Origin: Vibrio intestinalis
GTDB taxonomy: Bacteria; Pseudomonadota; Gammaproteobacteria; Enterobacterales; Vibrionaceae
Assembly: GCF_025195085.2 (NCBI RefSeq)
Contig: NZ_JANAVY020000018.1
Coordinates: 1 to 64,000 of the forward strand
DNA: 64,000 nucleotides
Reading direction: 5' to 3'
Shown here: piece after piece, positions 44,200 through 53,421 of the stretch
How positions within the stretch are numbered: the first letter of the stretch is position 1
Layout of the letters: the number at the start of each line of letters is the position of its first letter
Position numbers and translations under genes: made by a program
The notes under the pieces: generated by a model
The model's input: the letters and a program-made list of their open reading frames with translations, nothing else
Database searches by the model: none
Told to the model about the DNA's origin: nothing

Positions 44200-45147
44200 A
44201 TGACCCCATCTACATACTTAGGTTTCGGCCTACTGACTCTCATCCTCGTCGCTCTAGATATTTGGCAAACTCGTGGTGGCAAAATCACCATTAAGAAAGC
44301 TGCAATATGGAGTGTATTTTGGTTTGTGTTGGCATTCTTCTTTGCCGCATCTATCTACTTCTTCTGGGATTTTTACGCGCCAGGAAGTGACTACACTGCA
44401 GAAAAAGCTACCGTATCGTTTGTGACCGGTTATCTACTAGAGAAGTCACTCAGTGTGGACAACCTATTTGTGTTTGCAATCATCTTCCACCAATACGCAG
44501 TTCCTGAGCATTTGCGTCCTCGTGCGCTGCTTTGGGGTGTCATTGGCGCGCTAGTGTTACGTGCAATTATGATTGCAGTAGGCGCGCAGTTGCTTGCTCA
44601 GTACCACTGGGTGCTATACGTGTTCGCACTATTCCTAATTTGGACTGGTATTCAGCTTGCACGCGACAAAGGTGATGAAGAAGTGAACCCATTACCAGAG
44701 AAACTGATCCGTCGCTTTGCAAATGTGACTGATGATTTCCGTGGCAATGCGCTGACTGTGATTGAAAATGGTAAACGCGTCGTTACGCCTATGATGATCG
44801 TAATCGGTGTTATCGCATTTATGGATGTGATGTTTGCTTTAGACTCAATTCCAGCGATTTTCGCAGTAACACGTGAACCGTTCTTAGTGTTAGCAGCAAA
44901 CGTATTTGCGTTGTTGGGCTTACGTTCTTTGTACTTTGTACTGCAAGGTATGATGGATAAGTTTATCTACCTAAAACCAGCGCTGTCTTTCATCATGGTC
45001 TTTATCGGTATTAAGATGATGCTTGTCGGCTCAGCATGGGAGATCCCAACACCGGTATCACTACTTGTGTTGCTAGTCACCATGACAGTTGCGGTTATTG
45101 CTTCAGTAATGAAACAAAAGCAGCAACAGCAAGCGAGATTGCAATAA
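44200..45147 (+). CDS. TerC/Alx family membrane protein
   Basis: A 315-residue inner-membrane protein with about nine hydrophobic segments. Family signatures are TGYLLEKSLSVDNLFVFAIIFHQYAVP and VIAFMDVMFALDSIPAIFAVT, each with acidic residues in a membrane helix, typical of Alx/TerC metal carriers. Alx exports manganese. The Mn-type riboswitch directly upstream supports that role. GGAGG lies 4 nt before the ATG and may be hidden by a hairpin. The following 300 bp to 45448 hold no gene I can support. Confidence 0.9.
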   Translation: MTPSTYLGFGLLTLILVALDIWQTRGGKITIKKAAIWSVFWFVLAFFFAASIYFFWDFYAPGSDYTAEKATVSFVTGYLLEKSLSVDNLFVFAIIFHQYAVPEHLRPRALLWGVIGALVLRAIMIAVGAQLLAQYHWVLYVFALFLIWTGIQLARDKGDEEVNPLPEKLIRRFANVTDDFRGNALTVIENGKRVVTPMMIVIGVIAFMDVMFALDSIPAIFAVTREPFLVLAANVFALLGLRSLYFVLQGMMDKFIYLKPALSFIMVFIGIKMMLVGSAWEIPTPVSLLVLLVTMTVAVIASVMKQKQQQQARLQ

Positions 45148-45448
45148 CCAACGTAATCTCAAGTAATTAATAATGCGAGCAGTGCGATATTTATTACACG
45201 TTTGAATGTAAAAATATCGTTAAATTGAAATGCATCAACGAGCCGGCAATGACTAAAATTACTCTTAAGTTGGATATTTAGTCGTCTAAATGGTTTGTTG
45301 ATGCATAATTGCAAATAGGGTGTGTTATCGATTTGTTTCATAAGAATAACTAATCCGAAAGTAGAAGATTTGTCATTTTTTACTCGCGAAAAAAGTGACT
45401 AGAATTTCTACATCAAATCAAGTTACCCGAATTTATAGAGAGGCTGAT

Positions 45449-45637
45449 ATGGCGCAAGTAATGCACGTTGATACCATGATTAACCCAAGCTCTATGGAAA
45501 AGAGAACCTACTCGGTTAGCTTCAAAGGATTGATAGCACACTTACTAGACATTTTGTTTACTGATAACTCTGAGCGCCTATACAGCGCAAACGACCTATC
45601 AGGTCACATGCAAAAAGATATCGGTTTATACCGCTAG
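45449..45637 (+). CDS. small DUF1127-like (YjiS-type) protein
   Basis: A 62-residue protein ending in SANDLSGHMQKDIGLYR, which resembles the DUF1127/YjiS C terminus (LSD..LkDIGLsR). A hydrophobic-basic middle (SFKGLIAHLLDILF) is also typical. The ATG at 45449 is preferred over 45395 for a GAGAGG site. Some family members act in phosphate or carbon metabolism or bind RNA; the function here is unknown. Confidence 0.65.
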   Translation: MAQVMHVDTMINPSSMEKRTYSVSFKGLIAHLLDILFTDNSERLYSANDLSGHMQKDIGLYR

Positions 45638-45652
45638 TAGAAAGAATTGTTT

Positions 45653-45684
45653 AAAACGCCAGCATCCGCTGGCGTTTTTTTTTG
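45653..45684 (+). terminator. terminator of the DUF1127-like gene
   Basis: AAAACGCCAGC and GCTGGCGTTTT (11-bp stem, 4-nt loop) followed by a run of Ts. Confidence 0.93.
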
Positions 45685-45839
45685 CTAAAAAATCTAATCC
45701 ACTTAACCACTTATGAAACGAGATGTAAAAATAACGGAATTTATGCGAGGAATACAAAATAGTGTTCTATTCTTACTAATGATGCTAAGTGCTTGGTTGC
45801 ATAAAAAATAAACGTCATTGCTAGGTAAGGAAACGATTT

Positions 45840-47390
45840 ATGAGTGATATGGAATACGATTATCCCGCCAACTACAACCTCATCTCAATTACAGACCCCT
45901 CCAGTTATATTAAATATGCCAGTGCCCATTTCAGTGAAGTGGCCGGATATGAAGACGGCGAGTTAGTCGGTCAGCCTCACAATGTCGTGCGCCATCGAGA
46001 TATGCCCAAACAAGCATTTAAAGATTTATGGTCACACCTACAATCGGGTCATCATTGGATGGGGATGGTAAAAAACCAACGTAAAGGTGGTGGTTACTAT
46101 TGGGTAGATGCATTCGCTTCGCCGATTAAGCTCAATGGTGAAATTGTCGAATATCAATCAGTGCGTTTTAAACCGGAACGAGTTTTTGTTGACCGTGCAG
46201 AAAAAGCGTACACCAAGATGCGTGGGGGCGGTAAACCTTTGACCATGTATCTACCACGAACTCGCCTTTGGATGCGTTGCTCAATGAGCATTGCAGCTGC
46301 TTTTGGTGTATCAGCAAGCCTATTGCAAATCGGACAGTCACCGCTCGTTAGCTTAGGTGCAATGGCGGCGTTATCAATAAGTGCCGTGTATTTGCTTACC
46401 CGTCCATTAGAGAAAATTGCTCAGATGGCGCGCAAAGACTTCAATAACCCATTAATGGAATATATTTATTGTGGCCGTATCAACGATCTTGCGGAAATTG
46501 AGTTAGGAATGAAAATGCGTAAGCAATACGCAAATGCATTGTTAGGCCGTGTCGGTATCTCAGTGATGGATTCTTGTAATGCCACCCGAACCAATGCTGA
46601 TTCAGCCGCCGATAATAGCGAGCGTGTGACTCAAAACCTAAGTGAGCAGAAAATCGAGATTGATGTTGTCGCAACTTCAGTCAATGAGATGCAAGCGGCT
46701 TCAACTGAGATTTCTCAAAACGCACAAGCCACTGCTGACGCGACACTAAAAGCGCAAAACACCATGACCGATAGCCGAGGCGTTATTGATGGCGTAAATA
46801 CCTCTGTGCTTGAGCTAGTCAATGAACTGAAAGAGATTTCACAAACGGTTACTGACCTTAACCAACAGACCGAACAAATCGGCTCAGTGGTCGAGGTGAT
46901 TAACGACATTGCAGAGCAAACTAACTTGTTAGCCCTAAATGCAGCAATAGAAGCCGCAAGGGCAGGAGAGCAAGGTCGAGGGTTTGCCGTGGTCGCGGAC
47001 GAAGTGAGAACCTTAGCGCAGCGCACGCAAGAATCAACCACAGAGATTCAATCTGCCATCGAGAGCATTCAATCGGGAAGTAACTCGGCGGTGAAAGCGC
47101 TGAAAAAAGGCAATGATCAATCCGCCAGTACAGTAGAGCTGCTGAGCAAAGCACAAGAGAGTATTGTATTGCTTGAAGAGCTTGTGCAAGACGTGGTGGA
47201 TAGAAACCAACAAATAGCGGTAGCGATTGAAGAACAAGTGCATGTATCGGATGAGATTAACGAGAATATCCAATCAATCAACCTTAAGTATGCAGATTCC
47301 TACGAGCTGATGACGCAAACCAACGATATGAATGCTAAAGTGCAAGACAGCACCAATGAGCTGACGGAAGTGATACAAAAAATCGCTTAA
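45840..47390 (+). CDS. Aer-like methyl-accepting chemotaxis protein with PAS domain
   Basis: A 516-residue chemoreceptor. The N-terminal PAS domain (about residues 15-120: ISITDPSSYIKYASAHFSEVAGY, VVRHRDMPKQAFKDLW, GYYWVDAFASPI) is of the Aer/FAD-binding type. Two close membrane helices (about 150-190) follow, then the cytoplasmic signalling domain with the invariant hairpin EQTNLLALNAAIEAARAGEQGRGFAVVADEVR. There is no periplasmic domain. It probably senses redox or oxygen and signals through CheA/CheW. AAGGAA precedes the ATG. Confidence 0.9.
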   Translation: MSDMEYDYPANYNLISITDPSSYIKYASAHFSEVAGYEDGELVGQPHNVVRHRDMPKQAFKDLWSHLQSGHHWMGMVKNQRKGGGYYWVDAFASPIKLNGEIVEYQSVRFKPERVFVDRAEKAYTKMRGGGKPLTMYLPRTRLWMRCSMSIAAAFGVSASLLQIGQSPLVSLGAMAALSISAVYLLTRPLEKIAQMARKDFNNPLMEYIYCGRINDLAEIELGMKMRKQYANALLGRVGISVMDSCNATRTNADSAADNSERVTQNLSEQKIEIDVVATSVNEMQAASTEISQNAQATADATLKAQNTMTDSRGVIDGVNTSVLELVNELKEISQTVTDLNQQTEQIGSVVEVINDIAEQTNLLALNAAIEAARAGEQGRGFAVVADEVRTLAQRTQESTTEIQSAIESIQSGSNSAVKALKKGNDQSASTVELLSKAQESIVLLEELVQDVVDRNQQIAVAIEEQVHVSDEINENIQSINLKYADSYELMTQTNDMNAKVQDSTNELTEVIQKIA

Positions 47391-47423
47391 ACAAGTTAGC
47401 GCGTTGACAAGCGCTAGATAAAA

Positions 47424-47450
47424 CAAAAGCACCATAAAGGTGCTTTTGTT
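47424..47450. terminator. bidirectional terminator between the chemoreceptor and phnA-like genes
   Basis: CAAAAGCACC and GGTGCTTTTG (10-bp stem, 5-nt loop) between convergent genes. Confidence 0.9.
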
Positions 47451-47461
47451 ATGAGTGAGAA

Positions 47462-48019
47462 TTACTTCTTACGACAGTATTCTGCAATCACGTACATAGA
47501 TTGGCCGCCGTTTGCTTTACCTGAAACAAGCTTAGGATCGTCGCCAATGCTGATGCCACGGATAACCGTGCCTTGTTTGATTACTTGGTTAGTGCCTTTA
47601 ACTGGTAGGTCCTTGATCACCGTTACGTCGTCACCTTTTTTAAGTTCAACGCCGTTGCAATCGAATGGTTTGTCGTCAGCCGACATACCTTGCATTGCCC
47701 AAGTTTTGGTTTCTTCTTCCATGTACATCATATCTAGCGCGTCTTGTGCCCAGCTTTCAGCGTTTAGGCGAGTAAGTTGGCGCCATGCTGCTACTTGTAC
47801 AGGTACAACTTGGCTCCACATGCTGTCGTTTAGACAACGCCAGTGGTTGATGTCTTGTGGGTCATCAATTTCACCCATGCATTTGTCACATACCATGATG
47901 CCGTGATCCACCGTCACGTGGCTGTGTGGTGGCACAGCGTATGCCGATAGAGGTGCTTCACTAGCACATAATTCACATTTAGATTCACAGCGTTGTAGCA
48001 TTGTTGCTTCAATAGACAT
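47462..48019 (-). CDS. PhnA-domain protein (YjdM-like)
   Basis: A 185-residue soluble protein. A zinc-ribbon-like N terminus (CESKCELCASEAPL, then MVCDKCMGEID) precedes the C-terminal PhnA SH3-like domain (DCNGVELKKGDDVTVIKDLPVKG). The family was once linked to phosphonoacetate hydrolysis, but YjdM has no proven phosphonate role. No phn genes are nearby. It is monocistronic; the 266 bp upstream hold no recognisable gene. Confidence 0.82.
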   Translation of the reverse strand: MSIEATMLQRCESKCELCASEAPLSAYAVPPHSHVTVDHGIMVCDKCMGEIDDPQDINHWRCLNDSMWSQVVPVQVAAWRQLTRLNAESWAQDALDMMYMEEETKTWAMQGMSADDKPFDCNGVELKKGDDVTVIKDLPVKGTNQVIKQGTVIRGISIGDDPKLVSGKANGGQSMYVIAEYCRKK

Positions 48020-48285
48020 AATGGACTCACATATAGTCAGGGGTTAATAAACGGGGCTATTATCCACTTTATCCATGGAAAAGAAAGGGGGATGCGGTAA
48101 AGCAAAGGATTAACTTGTGCAAACTGACATTTCACTGATATTTGTGCCGTTATCAATAACAAAACTAAACCTCATCAATAACTTATTTGAGTGACCGTGT
48201 AACATAATGTCACCCGCTATTTACCTTGTTAGAGCTTAGCGGCATAATCGGTTAGTTTTTTATAGCAATTTAATAGGTTGATAGA

Positions 48286-49368
48286 TTGGAACTATTATCA
48301 ATAGAGTTTCTAGGTAAGCCTCTTCGCTTAGAAGGTTCGATGGCTGGATGGCAACAATTGTTTTGGGATAACCAAATCGTCTCACAGTTAAATGCGGATT
48401 CCGAACGAGGTAAAAACAGCCAACATCAGTTCATGTTGACCAATGGCGAGCGCGAACTGCAATGCCAGCTAGATTGTGAACTCGGGTGGCAACCTTTTGA
48501 ATTTCGCTATCGCGCAATGGTGGATGGCCAATTAGTTACCGAAGGTGAGCGAAGCACCAAAGATATTGAGCAGCAAACCCCATATACGCCGCCGCCAGCC
48601 GAGAAACGTTTTAGTTTAATTGGTCTTGTATCACTAGGTATGAAAGCGCTGAAAAGCGCGAAAATGATCAAAGTGATCTTCGCTTCTGCAAGTCTTGCAG
48701 CGTATTCGTGGCTATTTTCATTCCAATTTGCTTTGGCATTGATTGCTTGTTTGGTGGTGCATGAATATGGCCATGTAAAAGCAATGAAATACTTTGGTAT
48801 GAAAACCAAGGGGATTTACCTTGTACCATTTTTAGGTGGTTTGGCGCTAAGCGATGAGAAGATAAACACCCGTTGGCAGGATGTGGTGATCTCCATCATG
48901 GGGCCAATGTTTGGTTTTGTGCTGTCTGTTATTTTAGTTGGTGTGTATTGGATTACGGGTGAAGTGTTCTTTGCCGGGCTTGCCGCGTTTAATGCGTTTC
49001 TGAATCTATTTAACTTATTGCCAATCTTGCCTTTAGATGGCGGGCACATACTCAAAAGCATCAGCTTCTCAATGAACTCACTCGCTGGCTTAGTGTTATG
49101 TACTGCGGCTGCTGCGGGCGGTGTTTTTCTAAGTTACTGGCTAGGCTTAACGTTGCTGGGTTTCTTATTGATCATGGGAATGCTTGAAGTGGTGCTCGAG
49201 TGGCGTTATCGACATTCAAGCCATCTATTACCACTGGATCGTTATGGCCAGTGTGTTGCAGCCGTTTGGTATGTGGCTTTGGTCGCGGGACTAATCTCAA
49301 TCATTTGGTACTTTGCTTCAACCGGTGACACCATGCTGTCACTGCCGATGCAAATCTTAGGGACATAA
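48286..49368 (+). CDS. M50 (site-2) metalloprotease family membrane protein
   Basis: A 360-residue intramembrane protease-like protein starting at TTG. The N-terminal 120 residues form a soluble domain; seven or so hydrophobic segments follow. Zinc ligands are in VVHEYGHVKAM (HExxH) and LPILPLDGGHILKS (the LDGG motif), and both are intact. It may process a membrane-anchored regulator; no anti-sigma gene is adjacent. A terminator follows immediately. Confidence 0.8.
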   Translation: MELLSIEFLGKPLRLEGSMAGWQQLFWDNQIVSQLNADSERGKNSQHQFMLTNGERELQCQLDCELGWQPFEFRYRAMVDGQLVTEGERSTKDIEQQTPYTPPPAEKRFSLIGLVSLGMKALKSAKMIKVIFASASLAAYSWLFSFQFALALIACLVVHEYGHVKAMKYFGMKTKGIYLVPFLGGLALSDEKINTRWQDVVISIMGPMFGFVLSVILVGVYWITGEVFFAGLAAFNAFLNLFNLLPILPLDGGHILKSISFSMNSLAGLVLCTAAAAGGVFLSYWLGLTLLGFLLIMGMLEVVLEWRYRHSSHLLPLDRYGQCVAAVWYVALVAGLISIIWYFASTGDTMLSLPMQILGT

Positions 49369-49395
49369 AAATAGGGAGCGAATGGCTCCCTATTT
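49369..49395. terminator. terminator between M50 and M48 protease genes
   Basis: AAATAGGGAGC and GCTCCCTATTT (11-bp stem, 5-nt loop) between convergent genes. Confidence 0.88.
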
Positions 49396-49420
49396 ACTTT
49401 CTACTGCGCCAGTTAAGTCT

Positions 49421-50209
49421 CTATATCTTACAGTTCGGGCGCTGCGTGGCGTAATTAGGTAAACGCTGCATCGTTTGCTGAAGGTCGGATATGCGTGTGC
49501 TGTGTGATGGGTGAGTAGACAGTAGCTCCGGTGGCTGCTTGCCGCCGCTCGCTTTCGCCATGTTATACCATAGGTTGACACTTTCACGTGGGTCAAAACC
49601 TGCTTTTGCCATTAGCTCTAGGCCGACAATATCCGCTTCTGATTCTTGAGTTCGACCATAAGGCATCAATACTCCGTATTGCACACCTAAACCAAGGGCA
49701 GCCATAGTTGCATTTCGATACTGCGCGTAGTCTGATGCACCAAGTGCGGCGCTGGTAATCTGTAAACCAGCATTAGCCAGTTGGGATTGAGATAAGCGTT
49801 CATTACTATGATCAGCAAGAACGTGAGCAATTTCGTGGCCGATCACCGTTGCCAGTTGGTCTTGGTTTTCTGCGACATCTAATAATCCGGTGTACACACC
49901 GATTTTACCGCCCGGAAGAGCAAAGGCATTCACTTGCTTACTATCGAATACGACGACTTCCCACTCTTGAAATGAACCTTGTACCGGGACATAACGAGTG
50001 ATGGCACCGGCAACACATTGAACGTAGTTATTGAGCTTCTTGTCGCTGCTGATCTTCTGTTGTTGCTTCATTTGCTCAAAAGATTGCGCGCCTAAACTGC
50101 TCATATCATTATCTGAAAAGAGCAAAATTTGGTTTCTACCGGTTGGTGAGGCTGTACACGCCGTTAGGCCAATCGTTAAGGCAAGAGTTGAGTACTTAAA
50201 CCACGACAT
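49421..50209 (-). CDS. M48 family metallopeptidase lipoprotein (LoiP/YggG-like)
   Basis: A 262-residue outer-membrane-type lipoprotein. The signal ends in a lipobox (GLTAC). The zincin site TVIGHEIAHVLADHSNERLS is followed by ESEADIVGLELMAKAGFDP, which supplies the third zinc ligand. Such proteins (LoiP, BepA, YcaL) help quality control of outer-membrane proteins. ATG 50209 has GGAA upstream; an in-frame ATG at 50221 is an alternative. It is divergent from the thioesterase gene. Confidence 0.88.
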   Translation of the reverse strand: MSWFKYSTLALTIGLTACTASPTGRNQILLFSDNDMSSLGAQSFEQMKQQQKISSDKKLNNYVQCVAGAITRYVPVQGSFQEWEVVVFDSKQVNAFALPGGKIGVYTGLLDVAENQDQLATVIGHEIAHVLADHSNERLSQSQLANAGLQITSAALGASDYAQYRNATMAALGLGVQYGVLMPYGRTQESEADIVGLELMAKAGFDPRESVNLWYNMAKASGGKQPPELLSTHPSHSTRISDLQQTMQRLPNYATQRPNCKI

Positions 50210-50344
50210 ATTACGTTCCATATAAACTAGCTATTTCTTAATTATAACATTAGGTTAAACTGATAGTCTGCCAACCTCAATAGCTAGACGTGATGAGTGA
50301 CTCATCATTCATTGATGTCTCGGCTTTCTCTACGTAGGAACAGT

Positions 50345-50779
50345 ATGAGTATCTGGAAACGTGAAATAGATTTACAGCGCTTAAATCAAACCTCTAAAAA
50401 TACCCTCATCGATCATCTACAGATCGAATACTCCAAAGTGGGTGACGATTATATTCAAGCCACGATGCCGGTTTGTCACTTTACTCATCAACCGTTAGGT
50501 ATGTTGCACGGCGGGGCATCTGTGGTGCTGGCTGAAACTTTAGGTTCGGTAGCCGCAAACTTTTGTGTCACAGAAGAGAGTTACTGTGTTGGCTTAGACA
50601 TTAACGCCAATCATGTCAGAGCGATGCGCAGTGGTATGGTAATTGGTACCGCCAAGCCCATCCATTTAGGTGTGTCTACCCAAGTGTGGCAAATCAATAT
50701 TACCGATGAACGTGAGCGTTTAGTGTGTACTAGCCGTTTAACAATTGCAGTAAAACAGCATAAGAAGAGTCAGAACTAA
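50345..50779 (+). CDS. hotdog-fold acyl-CoA thioesterase (MenI/YdiI-like)
   Basis: A 144-residue PaaI-superfamily thioesterase. The catalytic helix segment is LGMLHGGASVVLAETLGSVAA, where Glu is the expected catalytic residue, followed by VGLDINANHVRAMRSGMVIG. The pattern is that of YdiI/MenI, which hydrolyses 1,4-dihydroxy-2-naphthoyl-CoA in menaquinone synthesis, and of EntH. ATG 50345 has TAGGAA upstream. It is followed 2 bp later by the DUF3389 gene. Confidence 0.85.
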   Translation: MSIWKREIDLQRLNQTSKNTLIDHLQIEYSKVGDDYIQATMPVCHFTHQPLGMLHGGASVVLAETLGSVAANFCVTEESYCVGLDINANHVRAMRSGMVIGTAKPIHLGVSTQVWQINITDERERLVCTSRLTIAVKQHKKSQN

Positions 50780-50781
50780 TT

Positions 50782-51015
50782 ATGGTGATTGAGTTTTCAA
50801 GTGGCAAGATTATCGCCACCGCCCATGAAATTGTCGTACGACTTAAGGGCGAAGCCATGGTCACTCTTCAAGCACAAACCGATGCGATTCAATTGATAGG
50901 CCGCGGCGCTAATGTCATTAACGTTAACGGCAGCGAGTGCAAATGGTCTGTGAAATTAGATAACCAACAGCAAATCGATGAATTAGCGTCACAAATTGGT
51001 ATTGCGGTTGAGTAA
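50782..51015 (+). CDS. small DUF3389-like protein
   Basis: A 77-residue soluble protein (VIEFSSGKIIATAHEIVVRL, later SECKWSVKLDNQQQIDELAS). I recall DUF3389 as a Vibrio-centred family of this size and place it there with moderate confidence. Alternating hydrophobic residues suggest a beta-rich fold. It starts 2 bp after the thioesterase stop, so the two are translated together. Function is unknown. Confidence 0.65.
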   Translation: MVIEFSSGKIIATAHEIVVRLKGEAMVTLQAQTDAIQLIGRGANVINVNGSECKWSVKLDNQQQIDELASQIGIAVE

Positions 51016-51085
51016 CCGCTTGATCTGACGTTTTTAAATGGGGGAAAATAACTGCATATCCAATATAGTTTGAGATTTCCCCTTT

Positions 51086-52786
51086 ATGAGTAGCCCTCGT
51101 CTTCGCGTCCAGTTTGAAACCTTGTTTGAGCACTATGATGGTGTTGATTGTGGAGTTCAGCTTGAAGAGATTACAGACATCCTTTGCTGTACTCGACGCA
51201 ATGCCCGAATCGTTCTAAATAAAATGGAAGAGGAAGGCTGGCTAGAGTGGCATCCTGCTCCGGGTCGCGGCAAGCTCTCTCAGCTCAATTTTAAACGAAC
51301 TCGTGCAGATGTGAGTGAAACCCTCGCAAGACGCTATCTTGAAGAAGGGAAGATAAGCCAAGCGCTTAAAGTGCTCGATCAAGATGCCGCTAAACTTGCG
51401 CAAGTGGTTGAAAGCTACCTTGGCGTACAGCATCAAGAAGGGGAGCAAGTTGTTCGCTTGCCATACTATCGCCCGCTCTCAATGCTCAATCCACGCAAAT
51501 ACATTCGTCGTTCAGAGCAGCATATTGCGAGACAAGTGTTCAGTGGCCTAACCAAGCTTGACGAGCAAGAAGTGTTGCAGCCCGACTTATCCCACAGTTG
51601 GGAGATGCTTTCGCCTCGTCACTGGCGATTTTACCTAAGACCGGCTGTTCGATTCCACAATGGCGATTTACTCACTACAGAAGCGGTGGCGGAAAGCATT
51701 AATTTGCTAAAGAGTCGAAAGCTGTTTAGTCATATAGAACAAGCCGAAGTTCATCAGAAGAACGTACTCGATGTTCATCTTTCTCAAGATGATTACAAAC
51801 TCGCGCTGCTGCTTACCGAAGCCTGCGCAAAAATCATGTTACCTATGTCAGCCCGCACTGAAGAGTATGACCAGTTTCCTATCGGAACCGGGCCTTATAA
51901 AGTGGTGCAAAATGATGAAAAACGTCTGGTGTTAAAAGCATTCGATGGCTACTTCGGTTTTCGTCCTTTAATCGACAGTGTAGAAGTGTGGGTTATTAAT
52001 GCTTTGCACTCGTCAATTGTGTTTCCTAGCCTTGCAAAACCTATGTCACGCACCGGCAGCACAATGAATGATGAAGTGGAACTAGATCCTGGGTGTACTT
52101 ATTTACTTCTCAATCGGAAACAAGGCTTAGCTAAGCAGGATGATTGGGCGCGCTATTTCAGTCAGCGATTGTCCTCGCTTAATGTATTTCAGCAGTTACC
52201 GCAAGATAAGGTTGTTGAGCTTGGTGCGTTACCCGCACATGGCTTAAAGCCCGGTTGGTATCATCACTCTCGTCAAAATCACTACACGCCGCCACCAAGC
52301 TATCGGACGGTGACCATTGCCTATCATAGTATGCATCCGATGTTCCCAACTTTGGTCAAGTGTCTTGAAGCGCTATTAAAGCAAGACAATTTGGATGTTG
52401 AGCTGATCACCTATGATTTGGAAATGCCAGACACCTCGAAAGTCGATATTTGGATTAAGCCGATGGGGCTTGGCCATAATAGAGATGATGCATTAGCCGG
52501 TTGGCTATTGGATTACAGCGATATAGATACGATGAGCCAAGAGTCTGACTTTAGTGAATGGGGTGACGTTGTCACCCAATGGCGTCAATCCGAATCAACC
52601 CCCTTCGCCGCACAAGCGCTTGGGAAGCTATTAGCCGATAAGATGCAGTTAATCCCTATGTTTCACTGCTGGCTAGGGGTAAGTAAAGACCAATGTGGTG
52701 CACTACAGAACGCGAAATGTAATGCATTAGGTTGGTTCGATTTTAGTGAAGTTTGGGTTAAGCCAATGGAAGAGAATCAGAGTTAA
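51086..52786 (+). CDS. sgrR: SgrR-family transcriptional regulator
   Basis: A 566-residue protein with an N-terminal winged helix (RVQFETLFEHYDGV, then EITDILCCTRRNARIVLNKMEEEGWLEW) fused to an SBP_bac_5 solute-binding domain (about residues 150-560; HWRFYLRPAVRFHNGDLLTTEAV). This is the SgrR architecture. E. coli SgrR senses sugar-phosphate stress and activates the sRNA SgrS. No sgrS-like gene or setA is seen here, so the target may differ. Confidence 0.85.
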   Translation: MSSPRLRVQFETLFEHYDGVDCGVQLEEITDILCCTRRNARIVLNKMEEEGWLEWHPAPGRGKLSQLNFKRTRADVSETLARRYLEEGKISQALKVLDQDAAKLAQVVESYLGVQHQEGEQVVRLPYYRPLSMLNPRKYIRRSEQHIARQVFSGLTKLDEQEVLQPDLSHSWEMLSPRHWRFYLRPAVRFHNGDLLTTEAVAESINLLKSRKLFSHIEQAEVHQKNVLDVHLSQDDYKLALLLTEACAKIMLPMSARTEEYDQFPIGTGPYKVVQNDEKRLVLKAFDGYFGFRPLIDSVEVWVINALHSSIVFPSLAKPMSRTGSTMNDEVELDPGCTYLLLNRKQGLAKQDDWARYFSQRLSSLNVFQQLPQDKVVELGALPAHGLKPGWYHHSRQNHYTPPPSYRTVTIAYHSMHPMFPTLVKCLEALLKQDNLDVELITYDLEMPDTSKVDIWIKPMGLGHNRDDALAGWLLDYSDIDTMSQESDFSEWGDVVTQWRQSESTPFAAQALGKLLADKMQLIPMFHCWLGVSKDQCGALQNAKCNALGWFDFSEVWVKPMEENQS

Positions 52787-52789
52787 TTT

Positions 52790-53041
52790 ATGGCCAAACC
52801 CAACAAAAAGCAGCCCAGTAAAACCGTTAACATTTATTGCGCAAAATGTCGTTTTCACCTGTTTAAATACCGAAAGGGAGGAAAAGGCGCTTTGATTAAG
52901 TGTTTTAAGGAGAGAATAGTGGAGGATTTTACTCAAACTCCCTGTATTTGTCCCGGTTGCGAATCTGAATTTGCGCGAGATACTCTGGTTCGTGGTACGC
53001 CAGCATATAAGTTTATAGGCGGCAAAGTGACGATGAAGTGA
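52790..53041 (+). CDS. zinc-ribbon-like small protein
   Basis: An 83-residue basic protein with two CxxC knuckles, YCAKCRFHLFKYRKGGKGAL and CICPGCESEF, likely one zinc site. It starts 3 bp after sgrR and is probably co-transcribed. The segment GALIKCFKERIVEDFT between the knuckles is strongly charged. I do not know a characterised homologue; nucleic-acid binding is possible. Confidence 0.65.
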   Translation: MAKPNKKQPSKTVNIYCAKCRFHLFKYRKGGKGALIKCFKERIVEDFTQTPCICPGCESEFARDTLVRGTPAYKFIGGKVTMK

Positions 53042-53241
53042 TACGTTTTATTAACAATTGACCATATTGAGTGATTTACCATTATTGTTGAAAATGAGCC
53101 GAACGGTGCGATTTTTGATCTGAGTCGATAAAAGTCGTAAAAAAATCGTTAACAACTTTCATGTTTCGCCAATGATGTTACAATAACAACGCTTTAAAAT
53201 GTTAGTCCAAGTGTTCAATTTGATTTTCGTAGGGGTAAGTC

Positions 53242-53319
53242 ATGGAACTAGGTTTAATCATCGCTTTCATCGTTGCATCTGCAATTATGGTGAAAAAAGA
53301 GATGAAAACCTCAAAATAA
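53242..53319 (+). CDS. 25-residue single-span membrane protein
   Basis: A tiny ORF, MELGLIIAFIVASAIMVKKE then MKTSK: one helix with a positively charged C terminus, so probably N-out/C-in in the inner membrane. GGGGTAAG precedes the ATG. A possible promoter (TTTCAT, 16 bp, TACAAT) ends near 53193, and a terminator follows at 53371. The layout supports a real small-protein gene. Function is unknown. Confidence 0.55.
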   Translation: MELGLIIAFIVASAIMVKKEMKTSK

Positions 53320-53370
53320 TCACTCATTCAGCCCAATTTTTTGATACTTTTTTGAATGTTTGAAATAGAA

Positions 53371-53401
53371 AAAAGCCAGCGTTTTCGCTGGCTTTTGTTT
53401 T
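53371..53401. terminator. terminator between the 25-residue ORF and the TonB receptor
   Basis: AAAAGCCAGC and GCTGGCTTTT (10-bp stem, 6-nt loop) with T tracts on the right and A tracts on the left. Confidence 0.9.
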
Positions 53402-53421
53402 TCTAGCACTTCTATTTCTGA

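Noticed and set aside
45159..45341. 60-codon minus-strand frame downstream of terC
   Set aside because: No Shine-Dalgarno sequence before its ATG, low-complexity AT-rich composition and no recognisable domain.
51016..51085. An SgrS-like small RNA upstream of sgrR
   Set aside because: Only 70 bp separate the flanking genes, with no hairpin plus T-run and no divergent promoter pattern.
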